Position numbers and translations under genes: made by a program. A DNA stretch of 17,054 nucleotides. Origin: DATDFB01 sp036522835 (GTDB taxonomy: Bacteria; Acidobacteriota; Thermoanaerobaculia; Gp7-AA8). The stretch lies in NCBI GenBank assembly GCA_036522835.1, contig DATDFB010000213.1, positions 1 to 17,054 on the forward strand, in the 5' to 3' direction. Below, one piece after another: positions 6,676 through 13,287 of this stretch. The notes under the pieces are model-generated. The model searched no databases. It was not told the DNA's origin and saw nothing but the letters and a program-made list of their open reading frames with translations. The stretch's first letter is position 1. Each line of letters starts with the position of its first letter.

Positions 6676-9597
6676 CTGTTCGAGCGCCTCGATGTCGGCC
6701 TTGCAGCGGTTGTAGCCGACCATTTCACCTTCCGCGAAGGTGTTGACGTAGGACGGCGGCTGCCACTCGCCCCATTGCGGACGATAGGGGACGAAGGGTG
6801 CCATGGTCTTGTGTATGAGGAGCTTGGTTTCCTCGAGCTTCTTTTTCGCTTCGTCCTTTTCGCCGCGAGCGAGGTGCAGGCGAGTGCGCTCGACGCCGGC
6901 TTCGATCTGCCAGCTAATCATCCCGCTGCGATTGGCGATCTGTTCGACTTCGGCGAGATCGTTATCGGCGCGCTTCAGGGAATCGCTTTCCAGGTCTGGC
7001 CATGTACGCCGGACGGCCGCCCGGCAGAGAAACCCATACAGCAGATAATTCTGTTCTCCGGCGTCCCGAAACAGTGCCATCGCTTTCTCTGCGTGAAACG
7101 ATGCTGATTTTCCCAGCGATCGTCCTGGAGTCACCGAATTTTCCAGAAGGTACGTACGAGCCAAAGTCACATGATCGCGTGCGTAGTCCAATGAGCCTGC
7201 TATAGAGAGTTCTTTTTCGTACAGCTTCAGGGTTTCCTGAGCCTCTTCCCGGGCCTGACGGACTGTCTCGGGAGTGGGTGTCTGGAAAGAATCCAAAAGA
7301 AGCTCGCGGTAATCGAAGCCCTGAACAGAATAGAGTATCGGGTATGCGGACCGTGCCCTGTGCACTTTGAGCTGATCGTCGAATGCGGCGAGCGCCGCAT
7401 CGAATGCGCCGGCCGCGTGAAGCGCCTTGCCCAAGCACGCCACGGAGAAGACGATGTCGTATTTCTCGACATCTTGCCGGTCCGAAAGCTCTATAGCCTG
7501 CGCTGCCCATCTCACGGCAGTCGAAACTTCGCCGAGCACGAGATGCACGCCACTGAGATTCAACGCGTCACCAGCAGCACGCAGCCAGCTTTCCTGCTGG
7601 ATTGTCATGTCCAGCCCGACTTCCAGCAGGCGGCGTGCTTCATGAAGGCGAGCCAGAGCTTTCAGGGAGAAGCCCATGACTTCCAGAACCCACGCACGCG
7701 CGCTTTCCGACAGATGGGCTGTGGGCGTATATGAATCGTCCGACATGAATCCGCTCATTGCCTCGAGATCCATTCCGAACGCGCCGAGCTTCCGCCGGCT
7801 GTAGCCTTCACGGCCGCGCCGAATCCGCTCGTGGAAAACGTCATCCAACGCTTCTTGCCAGCGGTCGGCCTGACAGCCGTGTCGGACCGCCGCGTATAAC
7901 GGCATCATCTCCTGCAACGTTTCGGGCAGTTCCGGCGCCGATTTCTTCAGTTGATCAAAAAGTCGCCCATGCGCTTCGCGGGCTGCCTCAGGAAATTGCT
8001 CAGCAAGTTGCGCTGCGTAGTGCTCACGGATCAGAGGATGTGCATCGATTGCGGTTCTGTCGTTATCGATCAGTTTCAGTTTCCGGAGCCTGGCCAGCGC
8101 GCGCTTCCACTCCACAGGCGAAAGTCCGACCAGCGGCTCGGTTAGTCCGTTGATTGCCGGCGCCGCGCGCAGAACATCGATCAGCCCCATCTCCGCCGGC
8201 CCGGTGAAGAGACCGAGCAGGCGGAGGATCGACAACATCGGCGCACCGCTCCGTTCCACCTCCGCCCGTCCCGGGTCATCTGGTGCGAGCGTGCGCCCCG
8301 AGAGCCAGCGCTCGTACGACTCGAGAATGGACGAAAGCGGATCCTGGTCGAGCAGCGCGACCTTGCCGGCGCGAGTGACGTCTCCGTCGTACACCTCGTC
8401 GAGATAGCTGCCGAGAAGCTGAAGCGAGAGCGCGTGACCACCGAGCCGGCGGGAGACGTAGGTGCGCTGCGCGTCCGTTCCGGTGACGCCGAGGCGTTGC
8501 AGCAACTCCGCGCCGGCTTTGTCGCTCAGCGCGGTCAACTCGATCTCCGGCGAAATCGTGTCGTGGCCTGCCGCAAGCTCGGGCAGTGATTCCCGCGTCG
8601 TGATGACGCAAAGCCCCGCGTTGCGCATGGACAAACCGCTGAGGAGTGTCTGCAGGGCCGGATCTTTGAGGCGGCCACCCATCATGCCGCTGGGCGGGTA
8701 CTGCAACGGCTCGAGTCCGTCGAGGATCAGCAGGTTGCGCCCGGCGCCGATGAGCTCAGCCAGTCGCTCGCCTCGTGCATACGGGGACTTGATTGATTCC
8801 GGATCTGTTTCGCCGAAGAAGCGCAGCGCCTGATCGACGAATTGATCCGCGCTCGCCGCTTTGTCCTGTGTCCCCTGGCTGAAAAAGCTCCAGGCGAAGA
8901 CGGCCTCGACGCTCGGCCAGTTCTCCGCTGACATCTTGTTCAGCCAGTAGCGGACGAGGTTCGTCTTTCCTTCCCCTCCGCGCGCGACAATGCTGATCAC
9001 GTGCTTAGCAGGGTCGTGCCACGCCGCGTCGAGCCGCGCCATCTCCGCCTCGCGTCCGATCAGCAGCGGCCCTGCTGCCGGAAGGTGCGTGAGTTTCACC
9101 CGCGGCGCAGGCTTGGACGTGTTCCTCGGTCCCTTTTTCACGGCCGTGCCGACCGGCGGCATGATCACTTCCGGATCGTTGAGGAGCCGCCGCAGCAGCT
9201 TTTCATAGCCCGCAGGGAGAGCGTAATAGTTGTAGGGGCGCAGCCACTTCACGATGTACTGCGCGTCGGAAGAATCGAAGACAACGGGGATGAATTTCTC
9301 ATTCAGCATCCCCGCTTCGTACAAATCCTGAAGAACGAGAACGCTCTCGAACTTCACGCCGGAGCGCTTCTTCTCCTTCGCTTTCTCGGCGTACCGCTTC
9401 GTGAACAAGATCAGGACTGCATCCGCGGCGTCGAGCTCTTCGTCCATCCACAGCGGCCAGCCCTGTGGCGGTCCGTCCTCGAGGTACTGATCGATGCGGC
9501 AGTCGACGCCGTCCGTGCGCAGGCGATCCGACAACGCCAGCACGCGCTCCGCGTGCTCGTCGGAGTCATGGCTATAACTGATTAAGACCCGAGGCAT
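6667..9597 (-). CDS. SEFIR domain-STAND NTPase-helical (TPR-like) repeat protein, candidate anti-phage effector
   Basis: A 976-residue multidomain protein. Residues 2-145 or so form a SEFIR/TIR-like domain: RVLISYSHDSDEHAERVL (3-20), DCRIDQ (32-37), then WMDEELDAADAVLILFTKRYAEK (50-72). Residues 177-400 form a STAND/NB-ARC-like NTPase: GREAEM (181-186), Walker A ARGGEGKT (205-212, Lys211), Walker B LLILDGLE (289-296), sensor ITTRE (332-336) and GGHALSLQLLG (386-396). A winged-helix-like segment with HPLIREHY (520-527) follows. From about residue 600 onward there are helical TPR-type repeats, likely the trigger-sensing part. In known systems SEFIR/TIR domains kill infected cells, in part by NAD depletion, and STAND proteins oligomerise on sensing a phage product. 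A single-gene abortive-infection system is therefore the likely role, by analogy. The repeat region has visibly lower GC than its neighbours, fitting horizontal gain. Confidence 0.9.
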   Translation of the reverse strand: MPRVLISYSHDSDEHAERVLALSDRLRTDGVDCRIDQYLEDGPPQGWPLWMDEELDAADAVLILFTKRYAEKAKEKKRSGVKFESVLVLQDLYEAGMLNEKFIPVVFDSSDAQYIVKWLRPYNYYALPAGYEKLLRRLLNDPEVIMPPVGTAVKKGPRNTSKPAPRVKLTHLPAAGPLLIGREAEMARLDAAWHDPAKHVISIVARGGEGKTNLVRYWLNKMSAENWPSVEAVFAWSFFSQGTQDKAASADQFVDQALRFFGETDPESIKSPYARGERLAELIGAGRNLLILDGLEPLQYPPSGMMGGRLKDPALQTLLSGLSMRNAGLCVITTRESLPELAAGHDTISPEIELTALSDKAGAELLQRLGVTGTDAQRTYVSRRLGGHALSLQLLGSYLDEVYDGDVTRAGKVALLDQDPLSSILESYERWLSGRTLAPDDPGRAEVERSGAPMLSILRLLGLFTGPAEMGLIDVLRAAPAINGLTEPLVGLSPVEWKRALARLRKLKLIDNDRTAIDAHPLIREHYAAQLAEQFPEAAREAHGRLFDQLKKSAPELPETLQEMMPLYAAVRHGCQADRWQEALDDVFHERIRRGREGYSRRKLGAFGMDLEAMSGFMSDDSYTPTAHLSESARAWVLEVMGFSLKALARLHEARRLLEVGLDMTIQQESWLRAAGDALNLSGVHLVLGEVSTAVRWAAQAIELSDRQDVEKYDIVFSVACLGKALHAAGAFDAALAAFDDQLKVHRARSAYPILYSVQGFDYRELLLDSFQTPTPETVRQAREEAQETLKLYEKELSIAGSLDYARDHVTLARTYLLENSVTPGRSLGKSASFHAEKAMALFRDAGEQNYLLYGFLCRAAVRRTWPDLESDSLKRADNDLAEVEQIANRSGMISWQIEAGVERTRLHLARGEKDEAKKKLEETKLLIHKTMAPFVPYRPQWGEWQPPSYVNTFAEGEMVGYNRCKADIEALEQLL

Positions 9598-9638
9598 GGC
9601 GATGAATTGTCGCCCGAAATCCAGAAAAGCGAGCGCGT

Positions 9639-9644
9639 TATGAT
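9639..9644 (+). promoter_or_regulatory. Possible -10 box (TATGAT), leaderless transcript
   Basis: TATGAT lies exactly 6 bp before the GTG start at 9651, which would put the transcription start on the start codon itself. No Shine-Dalgarno sequence precedes the gene. There is no convincing -35. The 53 bp between this gene and the divergent SEFIR gene must hold both promoters. Weak evidence. Confidence 0.3.
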
Positions 9645-9650
9645 TTCTTC

Positions 9651-10004
9651 GTGTTCGAGTCGGTCACCCCCGACGCCGGCAATGAAGGCCTGACGAAAGC
9701 GGCGCGATTCCTCTATGCGCTTGCCATCCTGCTCACGATCTTCGCGCTGATGGATTTCGGCTTCGCTGTTCTGAACGATCATCCCCCGCCGCTGAGCCGA
9801 CTTGTGATCGACTTCGTGCTTGCCGGCGCCGCCGTGATCGCCGGTCACGGTGTGGGGAAGCAGCGGCGATGGGCCCTATGGCTAGGCGTCGTCGTGGCCT
9901 TGTTCGAGCTGCCGAACTTTCCGGCCGGCACGTGCATCGGCGCGCTTCTGATCGTCTATCTCTTCCGCGCCCGGCGCGCCGGCCTCTTCACGCCCGCCTC
10001 GTAA
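9651..10004 (+). CDS. Small multi-pass inner-membrane protein, function unknown
   Basis: A 117-residue protein from a GTG start. Four hydrophobic stretches are visible: about 19-41 (LYALAILLTIFALMDFGF), 50-68 (LVIDFVLAGAAVIAG), 73-90 (RWALWLGVVVALFELPNF) and 92-106 (GTCIGALLIVYLF), separated by short polar loops. The end is basic (RARRAG), so it would face the cytoplasm. I do not recognise a family; small four-helix proteins of this kind are common and often lack annotation. It is divergent from the SEFIR gene, 53 bp apart, and could share its regulation. Whether it is a partner, for example a membrane component of the same defence locus, is speculation. Its TAA stop is the first three bases of a palindromic element. 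Confidence 0.72.
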   Translation: MFESVTPDAGNEGLTKAARFLYALAILLTIFALMDFGFAVLNDHPPPLSRLVIDFVLAGAAVIAGHGVGKQRRWALWLGVVVALFELPNFPAGTCIGALLIVYLFRARRAGLFTPAS

Positions 10005-10090
10005 CGCCGTCGTCTCGACGGCTGGCTGCGAGGCGTCTCGCCTCGGGCGGCGGGACGCCGCCGGGCCAGCCGGCGAAGACGCCGGCGTTA
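10002..10090. repeat. Palindromic REP/MITE-like element between convergent genes
   Basis: An 89-bp element bounded by inverted ends: TAACGCCG at 10002-10009 and CGGCGTTA at 10083-10090. The inner arms continue the symmetry (CGTCTCGACGGCTGGC against the complement CGTCTTCGCCGGCTGGC). The centre holds two more hairpins, GAGGCG-TCT-CGCCTC and GGCGGCGGGACGCCGCC. Its terminal TAA triplets are the stop codons of both convergent genes, the membrane protein on the plus strand and the monooxygenase on the minus strand. With no T-tract it is not a classic terminator, but such a structure could end transcription or protect 3' ends in both directions. Other copies would be expected in the genome. Confidence 0.75.
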
Positions 10091-11431
10091 CGCCGCCCGC
10101 GCCATGATCTGATCGCGCGCGATGGCCGCGCGGCCGCGGATGGCGTTCCACAGCCACGGCTGGCGCGTCAGCGTGGCGATCGTCTCGCGGGCCAGGTGCA
10201 TGTCGGTGAACGCCGGCGTGAGCGAGGCCGGATCGTTGAAGTTCTCGAAAAACGCGTTGGCGATCCGCTGCGCGCCCGTGTAGTTGTCGACGCGGCCGTC
10301 GCTGCCGTACTGCGCGATCAGCAGCTCCTTCGCCGGCGCGGTGATCGGCTCGAGCAAGAGATTGCTGAACGCCACGGCGTGCGCGGCGTGCTCGCGGTAG
10401 AACGCCTCGAAGCTGCACTGCATCCAGGCCGCGCCGAACGGCTTCTTCTCGTGATCGAGGATGTCGGCCACCAGTTGGCGGGCCTGCTTGATCCCGCTGT
10501 TCGCCCCCTGCGCGGCGATCGGATCGTACGAGATCGCCGTGTCGCCGAGCGCCGTCACGACGCGGCCGGAGTCGAGCCGCGCCACCGGGTTGCGCACCGC
10601 CGGCGTGACCGCGCCGGTCAGCCATCCGAGCGGATCGGCCAGCTCCATGTCGCGCACGAACGGCTCGTCCCACGGGAAGAGCTCTTTGATGACCTGCTTG
10701 ACCAGCGCCACCGCCTCCTGGCCCGACTTCACGTTCGCGAAGCGGTCGATGCGCGAGCCCGGCTTCGCCTCGACGAGGATGTTCCACGAGCGGCCGTGGT
10801 CTTTGTGCCAGTAGGGGATGAAGAAGATCTCGCCGTCGGTACCGAGGAAGTCGAACTTGACCGGGAGGAGCGGGAGGTCGGGGAGGCGCTCCGGGCCGCC
10901 GGCGGCGATGATCATGGCCAGGTTGCGCTGCCGCTCGCGGTACGTGCTGCGCGACTCGTTGCGGTCGAAGAGGCGGGAGAGCTCCGCGCGGCCGGCGGCG
11001 ACGATGGTCAGCTCGTGCTTGGCCGCGATCTCCTCGAGCCGGGCCACGGAGACGTTCTCGATGACGACGCGGCCGCCGCGTTGTTCGAAATCATTCAGCC
11101 AGCGGTGGCACTGCAGGCGGAGGTCGACGGCCTGGAACGGCCGCGCGGAGCGGCCGAGGAGGCGGACGAGCGGCTTGTGCAGCGTCGGGCAGAAGGTGAG
11201 GAAGACCCCTTCGCCCGGCGGCGCGACGTCGTCCCAGTGATTCAAGCCCAGCTCGCGCTCGAACGACAGCGCCATGTCGAAGCGCGCCGCCGTGCCGGTG
11301 GGCCGGCTCTCGTGCAGCCACTGCTCGGCGGTGCGGTCGGAGTAGATCGTGACTTCCTGCTGCGCGCGCTGCAGCGCGTGCGCGGCGACCAGCCCGGCCA
11401 GGCCGGAGCCGACGATGGCGATGTCTCGCAT
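10088..11431 (-). CDS. StyA-like FAD-dependent monooxygenase (styrene/indole monooxygenase family)
   Basis: A 447-residue flavoprotein. The N-terminus carries the Rossmann FAD loop IVGSGLAG (6-13) after a short strand, then VTIYSDR (27-33), matching the StyA pattern of a Tyr-Asp-Arg soon after the second strand. Later conserved pieces are QAVDLRLQCHRWL (100-112), LTIVAAG (141-147), the GD motif ALGDTAISYDPIAAQGAN (294-311), and a C-terminal ENFNDP (396-401) like the DNFNYP of StyA. The family epoxidises alkenes or indole using reduced FAD handed over by a separate reductase (StyB); no such reductase is in the window. The start is ATG 11431; the frame stays open far upstream but is non-coding there. 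It is divergent from the quinone oxidoreductase, 72 bp apart. The substrate is not predictable. Confidence 0.85.
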   Translation of the reverse strand: MRDIAIVGSGLAGLVAAHALQRAQQEVTIYSDRTAEQWLHESRPTGTAARFDMALSFERELGLNHWDDVAPPGEGVFLTFCPTLHKPLVRLLGRSARPFQAVDLRLQCHRWLNDFEQRGGRVVIENVSVARLEEIAAKHELTIVAAGRAELSRLFDRNESRSTYRERQRNLAMIIAAGGPERLPDLPLLPVKFDFLGTDGEIFFIPYWHKDHGRSWNILVEAKPGSRIDRFANVKSGQEAVALVKQVIKELFPWDEPFVRDMELADPLGWLTGAVTPAVRNPVARLDSGRVVTALGDTAISYDPIAAQGANSGIKQARQLVADILDHEKKPFGAAWMQCSFEAFYREHAAHAVAFSNLLLEPITAPAKELLIAQYGSDGRVDNYTGAQRIANAFFENFNDPASLTPAFTDMHLARETIATLTRQPWLWNAIRGRAAIARDQIMARAA

Positions 11432-11503
11432 GATCTCTTGAGGTACGTCGCCGCGGCGGCGACGTTCGTCAACGCTCGGTGAATTGCGGTTACGCTTTTT
11501 CGA

Positions 11504-12448
11504 ATGCGCGCAGTCGTCCTCACTCGTCACGGCGGTCCGGAGGTCCTCCGCATCGCGGAGGTGCCGCTGCCCGAGCCGCGCGCGGGCGAGGTGCGCGTGC
11601 GCATCCGCGCCATCGGCTTGAACTTCGCCGAGGTGCTGTCGCGCCGCGGCCTCTACGGGTGGGCGCCGGCGCTGCCCTACATCCTCGGCATGGAAGCCTT
11701 CGGCGAGCTCGATGGCCAGCCGGTCGTGGTGGGAACGCAATTCGGCACGTACGCGGAGTGGATCTGCGTGCCGCAAGCGCGCGCGATGCGCCCGCCGCGC
11801 GGCTTCACGGCCGAGGAGTGCGCGGCCTTTCCGGCCAGCTATCTGACGGCGTGGATCGGCCTGACGGAGATGGCGCGCCTGCGCCCCTCGGACACGCTGC
11901 TCGTGACGGCGGCGGCCGGGGGCCTCGGAACCGCGGCGATTCAGATCGCGACGCACCTCGGCGCGCGCGTGATCGGCGCGGCGTCCGCGTCGAAGCACGA
12001 CGTCGTGCGCAAGCTCGGCGCCGAGCCGATCGGATACGAGCAGATCGCGCAGCAGAAGTTCAATGTCGCCCTGGAGCTCGTCGGCGGCGACGTCTTCCGT
12101 GCCACGACGCGCGCGGTCGCGCCGATGGGCCGCGTCGTGGTCGGCGGGGCCGCCGGGGCGTTCGGCAAGGGGGGGCGGTGGCTGGCCCGGCTTCGCGCCA
12201 TCCCGAAGATCCCCCGCCTCTCGATCTTCGACATGCTCCGCCGCTCGTACGGCGTGATGAGCTTCCACGTCGGCTGGCTGCTCGACGCAGGGCTCGTCGA
12301 CGGCGCCTGGGCGGACCTCGTCCGCTTCGTGGAGACGAACGAGATCCGGCCGCTCGTCGGCCCGGTCTACCGGTTCGATCAGATCGCCGAGGCGCACCGG
12401 GCGCTGGAGTCGCGGGAGACGACGGGGAAGGTCGTCGTTACGCTGTAG
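11504..12448 (+). CDS. Zinc-independent MDR quinone oxidoreductase (NADPH:quinone reductase-like)
   Basis: A 314-residue medium-chain dehydrogenase/reductase. It opens with the typical MRAVVLTRHGGPEVL and has the GroES-like fold with RAIGLNFAEVLSRRGLY (35-51). The nucleotide-binding loop is TAAAGGLGTAAIQIA (135-149), where the AxxGGxG pattern matches quinone oxidoreductases and not the zinc alcohol dehydrogenases. The catalytic zinc cysteine is absent, as expected. It ends with TTGKVVVTL, the normal family end. It probably reduces quinones or enones with NADPH in the cytoplasm. It is divergently paired with the StyA-like gene, suggesting joint handling of an oxygenated aromatic or alkene, though this is inference. 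Codons 59-137 are repeated almost exactly at 16819-17054. Confidence 0.92.
   Translation: MRAVVLTRHGGPEVLRIAEVPLPEPRAGEVRVRIRAIGLNFAEVLSRRGLYGWAPALPYILGMEAFGELDGQPVVVGTQFGTYAEWICVPQARAMRPPRGFTAEECAAFPASYLTAWIGLTEMARLRPSDTLLVTAAAGGLGTAAIQIATHLGARVIGAASASKHDVVRKLGAEPIGYEQIAQQKFNVALELVGGDVFRATTRAVAPMGRVVVGGAAGAFGKGGRWLARLRAIPKIPRLSIFDMLRRSYGVMSFHVGWLLDAGLVDGAWADLVRFVETNEIRPLVGPVYRFDQIAEAHRALESRETTGKVVVTL
11678..11913 (+). repeat. Left arm of a long direct repeat (inside the quinone oxidoreductase gene)
   Basis: This stretch matches 16819-17054 base for base at a constant offset of 5141, with three differences (11741 T/C, 11810 G/C, 11812 C/G) in 236 bases. The match starts precisely at codon 59 (TAC) and continues past the window edge, so its full length is unknown. 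It brackets the low-GC island. Confidence 0.97.
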
Positions 12449-12457
12449 TTCACGTGT

Positions 12458-12586
12458 GCAGCAATGCTCCACGGCCTCGGAGCACGTGCTCGCACGGTGC
12501 GGAGCAATGATCCACAGTCTCGGAGCACGTGCTCGCACGGCGTGGAGCAATGATCCACAGCCTCGGAGCACGTGCACGCCGTGGCG
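12458..12586. repeat. Three tandem copies of a 43-bp unit
   Basis: Units begin at about 12458, 12501 and 12544. Each contains GGAGCAATGATCCACAG (an imperfect palindrome) followed by CTCGGAGCACGTGCTCGCAC, whose GAGCACGTGCTC core is a perfect 12-bp palindrome. The first unit is degenerate on the left (GCAGCAATGCTCC) and the third loses the right half after CACGTGC. The array starts 9 bp after the quinone oxidoreductase stop codon. The minus-strand frame through it is open but gives only an Arg/Cys-rich repeat peptide, so I regard it as non-coding. It is too short and spacerless to be a CRISPR array. Confidence 0.9.
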
Positions 12587-12664
12587 CGACATTTGCCGCG
12601 CGCACTGACGCATTCCTTTCGCGCGCGCCTGCAAAACGGCGTGACGCGCCGCGGGCACTCGCGA

Positions 12665-12704
12665 GCTCCCGGGGAGTGTTTCGGAGTCTCCCGGAGCCGT
12701 TTTT
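12665..12704 (+). terminator. Weak rho-independent terminator candidate
   Basis: GCTCC(C)GG at 12665-12672 can pair with CCGGAGC at 12691-12697, with one bulged C and a partly paired loop. It is followed by CGTTTTT (12698-12704). It would read rightward, about 220 bp past the quinone oxidoreductase. The stem is imperfect and the T-run is five, so confidence is low. Confidence 0.3.
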
Positions 12705-12810
12705 CGCGGCCGCCGCGGCCGATTTCTTGGTCCGGTCGCTTTTTAGTGATGTGGGCGTTATGTTGCTTCTCCCCGGCTGGAGAGATCGCGAATCCGCCAC
12801 TGGTAGAGCG

Positions 12811-12828
12811 ATGTCCAATATTGAACAT
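12811..12828. promoter_or_regulatory. 18-bp operator-like palindrome
   Basis: ATGTCCAATATTGAACAT is a dyad with 8 of 9 base pairs complementary (the mismatch is 12815 C against 12824 A). Its AT-rich CAATATTG core looks like operators bound by small winged-helix repressors such as ArsR/SmtB proteins. An arsR-family pseudogene lies 53 bp to the right, and a related half-site (CATATTGAC) lies at 13231-13239 upstream of that pseudogene. Binding by an ArsR protein is inference. Confidence 0.45.
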
Positions 12829-12880
12829 GGCGAGCCGTGACGCGATGGTCGTCAGGAGTCGCAGCATCCGGCTGCCTTCT

Positions 12881-13183
12881 TCAGCTTCCTTGCTCGCGTG
12901 TGGCGTCCTTCTTTAGCTCCGGCACGTCGGCAAAGCAGGCAGTGAGGCAGTCGAGCAGCTTTGCGATGGGACTCCGACTTCGCGGCGGCAAGCGAGTAGT
13001 AGGTCCACAGGCCGCTCTTCCGCGTCTCGACGAGTTGCGATCGGCGGAGGGTACGCGAGATGCCGCGAGATCGTCGGCTGCGGCATGTGGAGGATCGTCA
13101 CCAGATCGCTGACGCAGACCTCGCCTTCTCGCGGGAGGTGAAGACGGTAGAGCACCGCATGACGTTCGGTCAGCCGTCCTGAA
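12881..13183 (-). pseudogene. ArsR-family transcriptional repressor, frameshifted remnant
   Basis: Read on the minus strand in three successive frames, the segment reconstructs a full ArsR/SmtB winged-helix protein. It runs KFRTADRT (the usual FRALADPTR region), then VLYRLHLPREGEVCVSDLV and MPQPTISRHLAY (helix-turn-helix), then LRRSQLVETRKSGLWTYYSLA (wing), then KLLDCLTACFADVPELKKDA. The frame changes after ADRT (near 13163), after HLAY (one extra base near 13055) and before KLLDCL (one extra base near 12962). No single open frame spans the domain, so the gene is dead unless these are sequencing indels. Regulators of this type normally sense As(III) or other metals and sit beside resistance genes; none is present here. 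The neighbouring palindromes may be its former operators. Confidence 0.82.
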
Positions 13184-13287
13184 CTTATTTGCCGTTGATG
13201 CTGCGCCGCCGCCCAAAATGTGCGAGACCGCATATTGACTCGCGCAAGGCCGCGTCGACGACGCTGTCCCCTGCGTCGTGGTTCCAA

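Larger units (their letters stand above)
12587..12880. other. Gene-free stretch between tandem repeats and the arsR pseudogene
   Basis: I find no credible gene here. Frames that stay open give low-complexity Arg/Ala-rich peptides without motifs or start signals. The left part is GC-rich with short self-complementary runs (for example around 12710, GCGGCCGCCGCGGCC). Two things stand out, a possible terminator hairpin and an 18-bp palindrome, listed separately. GC falls from left to right, marking the approach to the island. Confidence 0.6.

Noticed and set aside
9869..11482. 537-residue plus-strand open frame
   Set aside because: Runs through the palindromic element and antisense to the StyA-like gene; no recognisable domain.
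12458..12586. CRISPR array
   Set aside because: The 43-bp units are contiguous and have no unique spacers; no cas genes are nearby.
11432..12658. N-terminal extension of the StyA-like frame (over 400 residues)
   Set aside because: The extension is antisense to the quinone oxidoreductase and reads through the tandem repeat; the FAD loop begins right after ATG 11431.
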